Assembly (NCBI GenBank): GCA_031308135.1
Contig: JAHLJT010009419.1
Location: forward strand, 39,115,221-39,179,220
Source of the DNA: Acheta domesticus
Taxonomy: Eukaryota > Arthropoda > Insecta > Orthoptera > Gryllidae
DNA: 64,000 bases
Direction: 5' to 3'
Below the pieces are notes generated by a model. The model saw only the letters and a list, made by a program, of their open reading frames with translations, did not search any database and was not told where the DNA came from. The translations under genes were made by a program, and so were the position numbers. Every line of letters starts with the position of its first letter. The first letter of the stretch is position 1. Positions 13,201-24,639 of this stretch are shown here, one piece after another.

Positions 13201-14252
13201 AAAACGGATTTCACCACAAGAAAGTGTAATACATGACGCTTTCGGAATGGCAAAAAACAAAAATGCCTTTTACCATCATTCTCGGTCACTTTTGAGTAGG
13301 CATATACTACCTTAAAAGGAAAAAAAGCAATTCTGCCACTTAAAGATTCGAATAATACCTGATTAACTCATGAAAATTGGTGTCATTAACTGCATATTTG
13401 CCTTTAGATGAAAATCCACACTCATTAATAAAAAAAGTGTTACATAATTTCATTATTATATAAGAAATATGACATACAAATTACTAGATGATAACTCCTT
13501 CACAATAATGAAATAAACGTATTTAATTTGTCTTTTAGTTTATCATTTCATTATTGTTAAATATCTCTTGTAGAATCGCAGCAGCCCTCTGAAGATAAGC
13601 CATTGTAATCGCGAAACATAATTCTGCATTATCCACACTCAAATTCTCAAACTCGAGGCCACAAACACTGGCTTTGTAGGAGGAAGTCCCCAACAGCTCT
13701 TCTTGTCGCGGAAAGTGTATCTTGGAGGTTTCTATCAAAAGCCGAGTAAAGTTCTCCCCCACGCCCGTCCTTGCACAGCTTATTGTGCGTCCTTTAGAAA
13801 CTTCATCGCCTCCGCCAACACACGCCGCCGGTCCCCGCACCCCCGCCACCCCATCATCCCCGCCACCCCATCATCCCCGCCACCCCGTCGTCTGCCGCCA
13901 TCACCACCACCGCAACTGTTACCGCCGTCAGTGTCGCCACTCACACCACAACGCAACCACAACCGTCACTACAAATCTCACCCCTATGCAATAGGGCCAC
14001 AATTTCAAAACCACTCATTTCGCAGGAGCTCTTCGGAAGTTTCAAGGTTCTTCGGAAGTTTCCTCGAGCGCATTTAAAATCAGTAACTGCTGTTACTTGG
14101 CTATTTTCGAAAGTAAAGAAATGGCATTGTTGCATATCACATAATGGAAAACGAGGAACCTCTCAATGAATGTATCTCAATTTTCCTTTTTCGGAGATGT
14201 GACCCTCTTGCATTAGGGGTGCAAAATGCGATTGTCACCGCCTAAGCCCTAC
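10238..14252. other. Intergenic sequence, no gene seen
   Basis: Mostly AT-rich. A GC-rich segment at 10,255-10,440 contains an imperfect inverted repeat, listed separately. A C-rich stretch at 13,815-13,960 contains about three copies of a ~15-bp CCCCGCCACCCCATCAT unit. No supported gene. Confidence 0.5.
10296..10372. repeat. Imperfect inverted repeat
   Basis: GTGCGTGTGAGTTACG (from 10,296) is nearly complementary to CGTAACTCACGCACAC (10,357-10,372), with a spacer of about 45 bases. It could form a hairpin, but no function can be assigned. Confidence 0.45.
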
Positions 14253-14705
14253 CACTCCCACCGCCACACTATCTGAATAGCTAGATCGAATTCATTCACT
14301 GATTGGAGGGGAACTCCAGTGGTCGGCTACTTTGACCGGTAGGTTTTCCCTGGTTTCACCGCTCAAAACCAGTCTAATGCTGGAGCAGTTCCTTAACAAA
14401 CGGGTCATGGACCGCGTGCGATCTTTCCTTCTTCCTTGTCCTAACCTCTCCCCTTACTACACACGGATACATACATGCACTACATTACCACTAATGTCAG
14501 GAGCTTAGAACTTGTCCTAGCTGGCGCGATGACTCACTGGGAGACATGCCTGGAGGAAGATCCCGCAATCTGACGTGTAAGGCGGCGCCAGATCTCACTA
14601 TCCATTTGAGAGGAAAACGGCCAGCATTCGCGGTAAGCATTCACTATACTAACGGGAATAATTACTGTAGTAGTTGGAGTGCCCGGATACATCAGTCAAT
14701 CAATC
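14253..14705 (+). mobile_element. SINE copy lacking most of the tRNA head (plus)
   Basis: The body begins near GAATAGCTAGATCGAATTCA and runs through every family landmark. These include GGAACTCCAGTGGTCGG, GACCGGTAGG, AATGCTGGAGCAG, GGACCGCGTGCGATCTTTCC, GAGCTTAGAACTTGTCC and GGCGCCAGATCTCACTATCC. It ends near ATTACTGTAG and a CAATCAATCA tail. The 3' end abuts a pyrimidine-rich low-complexity tract. Confidence 0.75.
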
Positions 14706-15450
14706 ATCGTCCCCGGGACTTGCTTCCGAAATCACCCCCGCCATCGCCACTGTCCCTACCACCGCTACTTCCGCTCCCATGCCTCCACCACCTCTCGCCT
14801 AAACTGGTCCTGCACCCGCCTCCACCTGCACGACTTGCTACTCCCTTTGTCGCGATACTGTCACTTCCCCCCTCTTCTGCTCCCCTCCTCACCGTCTCCC
14901 CGACTCTACCGCTCTCCAGCTCTGCGGCTTCCCGTCGCTGCTGCACCCCTCCTCCACAACTTGCATCCTCTGCTTCGGCCTGCCTCTTCAGCCCCATCGC
15001 ATCTACAGTTCCTCGCATTTATATCTCTCCGCGACTACCTTACTTCTCTACGTTTATGCTCCTTCTCCCCGCCGTTTACTCACCCCTCCGCTCTATGATG
15101 CTTTCGCGCTGCCATCTCCAGAACGCATATCTTCTCTCCTATAGTCTTCACAACTACCCTTGCGTCCCGGCTGCCATCAACGCCGTCGTAGTCATCTTCC
15201 GCGCAAGCACCCACACTCTACCTCGACAAAAGTTTTACCGCCGTTGTTTCGTCACGTTCGCGCATTTCCCACCCCGCCCTTGCTGTATCAATTTCCCCTT
15301 GCCAGCACTCTCTTGGCCAGAGCCATGCCTGTCTCTGCCGCCAACGCAAACTCCTGCAAACCGCCTCCATCACTTTCACCGGCATTACAATGTCGCTAGG
15401 ATGATTCACTCACCGTATTCTCGTTCGTCTCCCCTATCTCTTATTTAACT
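14706..15450. repeat. C/T-rich low-complexity tract
   Basis: Plus strand is strongly pyrimidine-rich, with irregular CCACC, CTCC and CTTC words. Several overlapping frames are open only because of the composition, so I do not call a gene. Confidence 0.6.
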
Positions 15451-15574
15451 AGTTCTTCATTTACAAACTTTGCTCCATTCTCCCATCCCTTGCATCCTCC
15501 CCCTCCATATCTACTTCGATTGCTCAGTGACAGCATTGTTGTATCTTCTGTAGCATTATTGACAGAGAAATCCT

Positions 15575-15874
15575 AGGGTTCATGTCTGTGTAGCTAGGTC
15601 GAATACAACATCTGCCTCAAGAATAATTCCATCGGTCGGCTAATCTGATCGGTAGTTTTTCGTGGTTTCTCCAATCAATGACGGAGAATGACGGAGATAC
15701 ATTAACGAAGGGACTACAAACTGTAAGCGATCTTTCCTTCCTTCTCCTCTCCCCCTCATCTCCCTTCACACACATACATTATCAAACACACACACACACA
15801 TATCAGTACTTAACATATTTCGGAAATTCAGTCCGGAGCTTCTCCCTGCTGGGCCGGTGACCAATGGGGAGATA
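15575..15874 (+). mobile_element. SINE copy, left part, split by a MITE (plus)
   Basis: Family body from GTGTAGCTAGGTCGAATAC through TGATCGGTAG, GCGATCTTTCCTTCC, a CA run at about 15,786-15,800, and GGAGCTTCTCCCTGCTGGGCCGG. It is cut at AGATA and continues after 16,243 with CCTCGCAAGCTGAC, which is the next block of the same family. Confidence 0.75.
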
Positions 15875-16242
15875 CTACTCTCTGAATCTGAATCAGTGAA
15901 ATTGTTGCTGATTCAATCAGTGAGAGCCGAAGTCACTGATATCTTCAGTCGAAATTTGTAGTTTCGCTGACAGTCAGCGAATATGCGAACCTCTTCATAA
16001 TGACCGCCAGCATTTCACTGGTCGTTAGTGGTAAAAGTGCCGCGCCACCATCTCTCACTGATCGTTCAGTCGTCTTCACTGATTCAAACAGTGAAGTTTC
16101 ACTGATTCAAAAAGTAGACCCAATTTTCACTGATTTTTTCAGTTCAATTAACTGATTGTCAGTGGCAGGGTTATAACTGACACCATCAGTGAATAGTCAC
16201 TGTCAATCAGTAGTTTTTCTCTGATTCAGACTCAGAGAGTAG
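15875..16242. mobile_element. 368-bp MITE with ~28-bp terminal inverted repeats
   Basis: The left end CTACTCTCTGAATCTGAATC and the right end, in reverse complement CTACTCTCTGAGTCTGAATC, form near-perfect terminal inverted repeats that continue for several more bases. A candidate 5-bp target duplication AGATA flanks it (15,870-15,874 and 16,244-16,248, with one extra A on the right). The interior has no open frame but many short CACTGAT/ATCAGTG motifs in both orientations, a pattern of subterminal repeats common in non-autonomous DNA transposons. It sits inside a SINE, so it is younger than that SINE copy. Confidence 0.85.
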
Positions 16243-16395
16243 AAGATAGAAAACCTCGCAAGCTGACTTGTAGATCGGCGCCAGATATCACGTTTAAGAG
16301 GGAAGAAACCCAGCGATCTCTCGGCATTTACTAATGGTCGTTGTTATTGTAGCGCTGGGAAACACTACATAAATAAATAATCCTCATCCACCCGT
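16243..16395 (+). mobile_element. SINE copy, right part, after the MITE (plus)
   Basis: Continues the SINE interrupted at 15,874: AAACCTCGCAAGCTGAC, then GGCGCCAGATATCACG, then a segment ending TTATTGTAG and an A-rich tail near 16,370-16,382. Confidence 0.7.
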
Positions 16396-16429
16396 TATTC
16401 ATCCCACGAGAAAACTCTTTATTTTCGTG

Positions 16430-17610
16430 GGTTTACAGTCGCGTTCACCAACGCAATTCTCTCAACAGTGCGTAGAGCTTCCCAACAGCAACCGTCCCTA
16501 TCTCCATCATCTCAACTTCTATATCCTTGTAAAAAGCCGCGCTGATAACTTTTACACCGCTACAGGTACCAGCGACGTTCAAGCTCCAGCCAGCACCTCA
16601 GCTTCCACATCCCGAATCGCGCTGCTTCTAAAATCCTCGGCGCCGAAGGAGCATCACTGTCGAGGTCGCCCACTCCGCCGTCCCCAACTCCGTGCTAACA
16701 CCCATCGCCCCGCCCGCCCGCCCGCCGGCGCGCCCGCCCGCCCGCCGGCGCGCCCGCCCGCCCGCCGGCGCGCCCGCCCGCCGGCGCGCCCGCCCCAGCC
16801 GCGCACCGCGCACCGCGCGCCGATGGCTTCGCTGCCGCCGGAGATTGCTCGATTAGCGGAGAAGAAGCGGCTGAAGGCGGTGCCGGGGAAGGAGGAAGCG
16901 GCGACGGCAGGGGCATAAGCGAGGAGGTAGTTGGTCGAGGCAGTGTCGAGACGGTGGCTGCGAACCCCGGAGACGAGACTGGGAGTAGTTATGGGAATGG
17001 AGGACAAGCGTGAGAAAGAGGGAAGGAGGAAGGGAGAGAGAAAGCACGGGCGGGAGCGGGGTACGCCCTGCAATCGGACAGAGGACGGGAGTTGTGATAG
17101 GAGGGAAGATGGGTTGGAGGGGAGAGTGGTAAGGGAGTGGAAACGAGAATGGAAGCAGGAAAGGCAGCGTGGCCGTGAACGGTGATGAAAGTGGAGGCTG
17201 CAGCGGGAACAGGGCGAGAGAAAAGAGGGGTAGGAACTTGAGAGCGGGTGCAAGGCTGAAGAGCGAGCAGAGGCGGGGAAGTGGCTACATCAGGGACGGA
17301 TGACTGGCGGCAGTGATGGCGGTGAAGAAGGAAGTGACAAGATCGTCGACGTAGGAGGAGGTACATGGTCAAGGAGGAACTGACGTGGGTGCGGGGGTGG
17401 GGACGGGAACTGAAGGCGAGGGTAGGAGCAGGAGTGGGAATGGGGAACGAGAATAAGATAACGCGATTGGGGCGGGACAAAGCTGTGTTGGGGATGGGGC
17501 CGGAAACTAATGCGATGATGCAAGAGGGAGCGGAAGAATGTGGGGGAATGAGAACGGATAGAGTAAGGTCATGAGCGGTGATGGAAGCGGGGCGAAAGAG
17601 GGAGCGAAAA
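16430..17610. repeat. GC-rich, strand-asymmetric low-complexity region
   Basis: A CGCCCGCCCGCCCGCCGG-type unit is repeated about four times at 16,705-16,795. From about 16,850 to 17,600 the plus strand is purine-rich (GGGAG, GGAAG words). Many overlapping frames are open on both strands without a recognisable domain. It could be a GC-rich exon or promoter, but nothing in the sequence supports that choice. Confidence 0.55.
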
Positions 17611-17617
17611 CGGGGGG

Positions 17618-18135
17618 GGAGGTAGCTCAGGGCATCAACTAATGTCAATGCAGTACCTCTGACCGAGGGATCCTAGGTTCGAGTCTCGACGGTGGCAGGA
17701 TTTTCGACACTAGCTAGATAGCTAGGTCAAGTTCAGTCGCTGACAGGAGAATTCTAGCAGCTGGTTGCTCTGTTCGATAGTTTTCCGTGGTTTCTCCGAT
17801 CAACACCAGGCGAATGTCGGAGTAGCACCGAACAAACGGGCCACGAACCGTGCACTATCTTTCCTTTCTCCTTCTTGTCCTATCCTCACCCCTCGCACAC
17901 ACACACACACACATATTAACATGCACTACACTACCACACATGCTGGGACACCGGTCGAGGGCTTAGAGCTTGTCCCGGCTGGGTCGGTGCGTCACTGGTT
18001 GGAGAAGACCCCGCTAGCCAAGGGTATGTCGGCGCCGGATCTCACCATCCAGAAAAAGAAGATCACCGCCACCTTCAGAGTAAAAACATACAGTACACTT
18101 ACGGGACTACGGGAGATTATTACTGTAGCGGGGTG
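17618..18135 (+). mobile_element. Near-complete tRNA-derived SINE (plus), reference copy
   Basis: Best plus-strand copy. The A box GGTAGCTCAGGGCA lies at 17,621-17,634 and the B box GGTTCGAGTC at 17,676-17,685. The body then runs through GGCAGGATTTTCG, AGCTAGATAGCTAGGTC, GAGAATTCTAGCAGC, TCCGATCAACACCAGG, CGGGCCACGAACCG, a CA run at 17,897-17,914, GGGCTTAGAGCTTGTCCC and GGCGCCGGATCTCACCATCC. It ends at ATTACTGTAG. It has no coding capacity; Pol III transcription and LINE-dependent retroposition are the known mode for such elements. Confidence 0.85.
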
Positions 18136-18530
18136 GATGCGTAGGAAGGGATGGAGGTGGAAACAGGATACGAGCAGGGACGATAGTAGTGGCGAGAGCG
18201 GGGACCAGAAGCGCCGGCGGGGGCGATGGAGCCGGGAAGGCGGCGGGGGTTATGGCGCGACGGGCACAGTAGGCGAACCCGTAGCGACGGCGCGGGCGGG
18301 ACGAGAGCGCTTCCTCCAGAGGGGGCGGGGCGGAGTTGCGTCGGAGCGCGACCACGCGCGAGGCGGCGAATTGCCCGCGACGCTCCCGCTCCGCCGCACT
18401 CGATGCCCCGGGCCGCCCGCTCCACACGCCCGGCCCGCCCCGGCCAGCCTCGCGCTCGCGGTCTCCCAGCTAGAGCTGCCCTAACTTCGCCACGCGGTTT
18501 CCCTCGCGGACTTTGTATTTCCTAGGGCGT
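18136..18530. repeat. GC-rich low-complexity tract
   Basis: Purine-rich then C/G-rich, CpG-dense sequence immediately 3' of the SINE. Open frames are compositional and show no family signature. Confidence 0.5.
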
Positions 18531-19284
18531 CTGCTTTGTATATTTAGGGGAAATGCAGAAGTCAACCTTGATTGTTTCGTGGAGGAGATCATTTCTCTGT
18601 TTTCCAGAATTACAAAATGTTTAATTCTGGATTAACGGTCAGCTTCCGACACATTGATATTCCAAGCTTTATATACTTGCAAATCATATTTCATCTTTGG
18701 TTTAAGAAAATTTGAAATAATTGTCCATCATGCGCTACGTAATAAATGCAATGTATCTGTAGTAGTTGAAATGGAAGGATTAGAAATGATGCAGAAATGA
18801 ATATTATGAGTACAAATAAGAATTTTTTGGATCACTTTACTTTCTTCTTGTTCAGAAAGATATTTCGCAGCGTGTTTGTAACAGCATTGAGCGGTCAGAG
18901 AAAAATATGGATGATCCAAAACTCATTGGTCTTGAAAATCCAATGAAAATTTCATTTTTCTTCAAAGTGAATCTGTCTCTACAACTGAGTGTTTTCTGAC
19001 GCTATTCGGTGTGTTCTAATTCTTGTTAATTTTATTCTGTAATACTGAAAAAAAAATTCATCACAATGTGGATTATAATCATTGATAATAATGTATTCTT
19101 GGTTATGATCTATTGATAAGACAACCCCGGTTTCCACCCTCACAACCTGCCATTGTTTAGCATATCCTAAGCATATGTTACGAGAGACAATCCTACTCTC
19201 CTGCAACACAACGAAATGATGCTTCCTCTACTTCCGTCTCGGCTATCGCAGAGCGTGTCGAGACGCTTGACTTGACTTGGGATT
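18531..19284. other. AT-rich intergenic sequence, no gene seen
   Basis: No coding or repeat structure recognised. Confidence 0.5.
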
Positions 19285-19805
19285 GATTAGTGGTTCTGGG
19301 CAAGTCAACTACTAAGATGATTAGCTCCGTAAGTAGTGCATGTTTTTCCCTCGAGACGTGGCGGTGATATTCCCCATCTGGATGGCTTGATCCGGCACCG
19401 ACCTTCCCATCGGCTGGCGGAATTTACCGCAACAAGGGATCTCCCCCCAGCGGGGCACCGCCCCAGCTGGGACAAGCTGTAAGCTCCTGACCGGTCATCC
19501 GACGTATGTGGAAGTGTAGTGCATGTTAGTGTAAATGTGTAAGTAAGAGATGAGAATAGAAGAAGGAAGAGGAAGGAAAGATCGCGCGCAGACGTTGGCC
19601 TATTTGTTTGGGTACTGCCCCGGCATCCGCCTGGTGTTGATCGCAGAAACCACGGAAAACTACTGATCACAGCAGCCGGCAGCTAGAATTCTTCTCCAGC
19701 TATCTAGCTAGCGTCGGAAATTCTGCCAATGTATGAACTCGAACCCTAGAACCTCCCGTTGAGAAGTATTGCAGTAATATCAGGTGATTCCCTGAAATAC
19801 ATTTG
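19285..19805 (-). mobile_element. Near-complete SINE copy (minus)
   Basis: On the minus strand the B box GGGTTCGAGTTC lies at about 19,735-19,747, followed by GCTAGCTAGATAGCTGG, AGAATTCTAGCTGCCGG, GATCAACACCAGGCGGATGCCGG, GCGCGATCTTTCC, GGAGCTTACAGCTTGTCCC and a 3' segment with GTAGTTGACTTGCCCAGAA. It ends in AATCAATCCC near 19,285. The tRNA head is weaker than in the 17.6-kb copy. Confidence 0.8.
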
Positions 19806-21110
19806 CCAGTACGATCAACTAATAACCCAATCTCCTTTCCCGTACATCCAATCCGCAATTTCTTTGCAGATCCTACGCGTATTTGTACAAGAGAGAATTC
19901 TCCTCTCCTGCAGGAGGGGTTCGGGAGGGGCCCGAACCTCGCCCTCTCCCCACCTCTGTCGAGGATCGTTAGCACGCGATCCGGCGGCCCCCGCGCTGTA
20001 AACCGCAGCCTGTCCGCCGCCAACCGCTTTCTCCTTCTGTCATTCGCTGGCGGATACAGCGCCACCACCTGATATATTCCGCGGGACCTTAATCGATATT
20101 TATTAGGATATGCACGGATTACTGTATGCGCTTGTGCAACCTCCCTGCTGCGGTAATAGCACTCCCTGCGCTACCGGCTCGCGGCTTTATCGTATGATTT
20201 GCGATATGTTTTGTGGATTGGGTTGCGGTGCAACGCGATGTTGTCCACAATAGGTCAGGGTTTTGCCAGAGGAAAGCGCTCCCAGACGAATCCAACTCAA
20301 GATCTAATTAACGCCGTGTAGCGTATCAGAGATAACTCATTTTTATCTAAATAGCTGTTATGAAAATATTCAACGACACCCGTTGCATTGACATTTCTTC
20401 GTAATTGATTCTTTATTCACGTAATACCTGAAATTAATGCAAAGGTTATTTCGCATACATTCATACAGAAAGAACTACTTACATGTACATGCACATTTTG
20501 AAACGGCAAACCTTGTTTGCAGTAGCTTGTGTATTAGTTTACCGGAATTGCGAAAGCCGTTGTGGTTATGTCAGAGGTGCACGCTTGGAATGGCGATGTC
20601 TATGGAAATAAATGTATTCATATTAATGCTATTGTCATGTAATTGTCTACGGAATAGTGACCATAGAATTCCCAATACCCCAACATTTCATAAGGGATAT
20701 TGCCTCACTTCCAAATATATGCACTTAGGGAACATGTATCAATCATCTGCGGCTCCTATATTCGATAAATAGTATGTTGACACTTGTAGTATTTATAATC
20801 TACATGAATTTAGTCAACAGCAATATAATCAAAACGACGGACGTGACTGGCTTACTGATCCTCTCTGCCTCAGGAACGGTTGGGTAGCACCCGGTCATTA
20901 TCCGAGTTTCACATCTTTCCCTATCATATTTCATTCCATCATTTTGTTCCCAGCGAAATAACCATCATTATCCACCGCTCGAAACGAACACTGAAACGGC
21001 GAGCTTATCCAATGTGATTGTGAGTCACCTCTGGTGTCACGAGCAGATTTATTCTGTTCAATCGCGGCAGGCAATTTCATCGCTTTTCATCGAGTGCAAC
21101 GAAAACATTT
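19806..21110. other. Intergenic sequence, no gene seen
   Basis: A GC-rich patch at 19,905-20,060 is followed by ordinary AT-rich sequence. No supported gene. Confidence 0.5.
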
Positions 21111-21119
21111 TCTTAAATC

Positions 21120-21640
21120 AACAGGAAGCAGCGCGCGTTCACGCGGACGCGCTTTTCAACCCGCGAGGCGCAAAAAGCGGCCGCGAGCGGCCGATACGCG
21201 CGCTCTCGCGTCCGCGCCGTCGCTCTGTCAAAACGCGGGGGCGGGCCGCGGGGGGCGGGGGGCGGGGCGTGGAGGGGAGGGTAATACGGGTGAAAATAAA
21301 GCACGCCGGGGTGCTATTTGCGTCTGGCCCAACTTCCCGCTCGTCCGCCCGCGTATCGATTCCATTCTCTCGCCAGCGGCCGCGAGCGGTCGCGCCCCGC
21401 GCCGCCCCCGCTGTCCCCGCCGCCCCCGGCCACTCCCCCGCCGCCGGCGCCTCTGAGGTTTACGAGCGCCGAGCGCCAGCCGGCCGACGCCCTCGCGAGG
21501 CACCGGCCGGCACAGGGCGTGGCGGAGGTGGAGAGGGCGGAGCGGGCAGCTGGGGGTGGGCGGAGGCTGCGGGGGAGTGAGATAGGGGCGGAAAATAGGG
21601 TGGTGGTGATGGCGGTGGAAGGAGGGGGTAGTGGGAGTTG
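21120..21640. other. CpG-rich island-like block
   Basis: High GC with many CpG and CGCG words on both strands and overlapping open frames. It could be a promoter/CpG island or a GC-rich exon. No conserved motif is recognisable. Confidence 0.4.
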
Positions 21641-22035
21641 GCTTGCGAATTAATATTATTTTACCTTCATTATTATCACTACTGTTATTCCTCTTATTCA
21701 CAACTAAAGATGCTATGAGTTCGATGAATATAAAATCTTCAAGTTGCAACCAGTTTCCTAAGGAGCAGACCTAAGGACTGTCGGTGCCTCTACAATACTT
21801 AGCGCAAAATATAAGCTGTTCCAAATAAAGCAATGTCTTGTTCTTCCTAGTCTTTTGAATGACCTCATATTTTTGCCAAGTTCTTATATAAATTTTGTGG
21901 AACAAATTCCAGAGGTCCGATAACTATCGGGATGACCTGTACTTTTACGCCCCACATTCTACTGATCTCGATTTCCAAACACTTCAAAATAAGACGTTTC
22001 TCTACCTCCTTGGTTAAGCCGTTTTTTACTATTAA

Positions 22036-22039
<4 letters not shown>

Positions 22040-22087
<48 letters not shown>
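22040..22087. repeat. (ATT)n microsatellite
   Basis: About 15 ATT units ending in TATTATATAA. Confidence 0.85.
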
Positions 22088-22089
<2 letters not shown>

Positions 22090-22174
22090 ATTTGCATGAA
22101 ATTATATTACCTTATTTACGTAATTAACTGACACAAGGTTACACACAATTGCAGTTTAAATAAATGTATCCTTA

Positions 22175-22860
22175 TCTTTGATCGGTGAGAGGGTTGCGCG
22201 GGAAAGGTATGTTTGGGCAGGCCGGAAGGGACTGGCAGTGCCCCGCAAGCGACGGGCACGACACGGACCGCCGGCAGGCGAGCGGGCGGTGAAAAGTGAG
22301 GCCGCGGTCCAGGCGGCTAGGGCAGTGGCAGTCAGATGAAACCTCGGGAGGGCAGTACCGTCGACGGAATGTGGTAGTGAGGTGAGGCGAGGTGACTGGG
22401 GTGAAAGGGGCAGTGGCAAGTTCACGAAATGCGGCCTGGTGACTTACAGGGAGCTGCAGTAGGCCATGGACCCGGCAGCGGGGGCAGTGGAGACGTGGGG
22501 CGGCGGCGATCGTTAGCAACATGGCGGGGAGGATGATGAGGGCGACGGAGCGGGGGAGAAAGAGCTGGTGAGAGCTTTGAGGACTGGCGGTGCACCGTCG
22601 ATAACACGGGGCGACATGGGCAGTAGCGAGTTCGCGGAAATGGTGCCGATTAGAGGGGCAAAATACTGTCCCGGCTGCTGGAGAAGCACAAAGTGGTGGC
22701 GAAGAGTTTGAGAGTTGGAGCGGCGAGGAAGGTGAAACCAAGTTGGTGAGTTGAGGGTTGGTGCGCCAAAGGCGATGAGGTCGACAAGAGGTCAATGCCA
22801 TGTATGCGGAAGGCAAGCAGGCGAGTTCAGTGGGATAGGACGTGGCCCCGGTGATGTAGT
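22175..22860. repeat. GC-rich, G-biased low-complexity region
   Basis: Recurring words such as GGCAGTGG, GGCGGCG and GGTGAAG without a strict period. Probably a decayed minisatellite. Long minus-strand frames are compositional. Confidence 0.45.
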
Positions 22861-22940
22861 AACACTCCGAAACTTAACTTAGAACTGATGTGACAATATT
22901 GCATAATGTGAAGCCTTTGTTTAAGTATTAAATACTTTTT

Positions 22941-23033
22941 TATTTATTTATTTGTCAAAAAACAGTAAAAACTGTATATGACCTGTGGGGAAAGAAATTT
23001 ATCTGCGCACATTTTCTTGAGGGCCAGAATAAA
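22941..23033 (+). repeat. Interspersed repeat, copy A
   Basis: Starting at a TTTATTTATTTA run, about 90 bp nearly identical to the reverse complement of 51,463-51,550. It includes AACAGTAAAAACTGTATATG and TTATCTGCGCACATTTTCTT. The short frame downstream contains a segment (LLYNALPDDIKQLNF) resembling C-terminal LINE reverse-transcriptase peptides, so it may be a LINE 3' end. That is inference. Confidence 0.65.
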
Positions 23034-24128
23034 AAAAATTTTAAAAAAGTACAAGAAGTACATGAAGTCGACATACAATACATATACGTTACTTTACAAC
23101 GCATTGCCAGATGACATAAAACAATTAAACTTTACAAGAGCATTAGCAATACGAAAATAAGCACACAATTTCTGTGTGAAAAATTCTGTCTTTCTGAACA
23201 AATGTAAGCCGAATTTGTATGCAATCCTTTCCACATTTAACGTGTTGAAATTAGCTAATTTATTTGTATTAATTTTATGTCGTCCGCAAATTTCAAACAA
23301 AAAGGATAATTCCTTCTTACATAAACTTCCAAACATAAATTCAATGTTCGTTGTTTTCAAGCCTATCACTCAAATTTTCGACTTATCGTTTTTTGCCAAA
23401 CATAGTATGGTATTGGTATGATATATGGTACGGTATATGGAGTGATACGATTTGAGAGCCTTAACGTAGATTCTACGACAATGTATATGACTACCTTTCT
23501 TTTAGAAAATGTACTCGCTAGCATAATCAATGTCCATATGGAAGCAAACAAGCGAACTGCGGCGCTTGCACTCGGAGCAGTAGCCATGTTCTCAGTGATG
23601 GCACCCGACCCAAAAGGCAACGATGCATGGCATTCGCGCTAGACTGGAGATAAAAAGCCAAGACCTTCCATCAGTCTATTTTTCTTTTTTTCACAATGGG
23701 AGATTTCAAATTTTAATGAACACAATATTTGGAACTCTAGCAGTCTCCGTTGCAATGCACGACAGGTATTAAATAAAATTATTATTAAGAAAAAAATATT
23801 CTTTTTAAATTTTTTATCGTGCGCAGTGTAATTTAAATAATTTCCAGTACACAATTACAACTATACAAAGCACCTCCCCACCATGTTGCTGTACACCCCG
23901 CCATGTCCCTCGTCTTTCTCCGCCGTGCCCCTTATCGCCACATCATTTCCTGCCACATCATTCCCTTCCACGTCGCTCCCCATCACGTCGCTCCACGCCA
24001 CGATCTTCACCATCACGTTCTGCATTTTTTTCATGACTGTCCCTCTTAGCTACGTACTTCCCCGCTACGTTTTTCCTTTACGCTTCCCTGCCTTGTTCTG
24101 CTATGATATAAACCTTTCAGCTTTATAT
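23034..24128. other. AT-rich intergenic sequence, no gene seen
   Basis: No recognisable coding region. A pyrimidine-rich piece lies at 23,880-24,080. Confidence 0.45.
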
Positions 24129-24304
24129 AAATATATTTGAGGCGTTGTTTTTTCGTCGTACGTTTTTATTCTGGCATAAAGCTTTTTTCGGTCGCATTGC
24201 GGCCATCTTCAGTGGCCTGAACTGAAGATGGCCCCAATGCGACTGAAAAAGCTTTATGCCAGAATTAACACGTATGACGAAAAAACAACGCCTCAAATAT
24301 ATTT
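24129..24304. mobile_element. Fold-back element, ~85-bp arms
   Basis: Near-perfect long palindrome. The left arm starts AAATATATTTGAGGCGTTG and reaches GCCATCTTCAGT; the right arm starts ACTGAAGATGGCC and ends CAACGCCTCAAATATATTT. The central loop is about 7 bases (GGCCTGA). It has no coding capacity. The structure fits a fold-back MITE, and transcripts would form a long hairpin. Confidence 0.85.
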
Positions 24305-24639
24305 GTATTATGCAAATGTAAATTTCGCACCATTTCCTTCCCCTTCCAGCTTTACTCGTTCATACTCCTCTCCGCGACAACATACGATGTTCTTTCCAGA
24401 AATAGTTCGTCATCACAGAAATAGTACTTCCTCCATTCCGTCCCGACCTAACTCCATTTCAATTAGGATGGATCCGTACGCAAAAAAGCGTGTGGTGATG
24501 CATTTTAATGAGCCTGTGCTGTTCAATGAGAGATCGATTGTTCCATTTGCAGGACTTTCCCACCCCGCCCCACCACCTATTCCTTACTCATCCTCAACCT
24601 AAACCTCAACTTTCTGAATCTCTGCGTTTAATTACCTCT

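Noticed and set aside
14546..15448. 300-codon plus-strand frame
   Set aside because: Starts inside a SINE and runs through a pyrimidine-rich low-complexity tract, with other frames open in parallel.
17618..17695. tRNA gene at the head of the 17.6-kb SINE, and similar heads elsewhere
   Set aside because: A and B boxes are present, but the ends do not pair into an acceptor stem and the sequence continues into the SINE body.
16427..18525. Several GC-rich frames of 60-240 codons
   Set aside because: Low-complexity composition and overlap with a SINE; no recognisable protein family.
22172..22816. 214-codon minus-strand frame
   Set aside because: Pro/Ser/Arg-rich frame in decayed G-rich repeat; no domain and no splice context.
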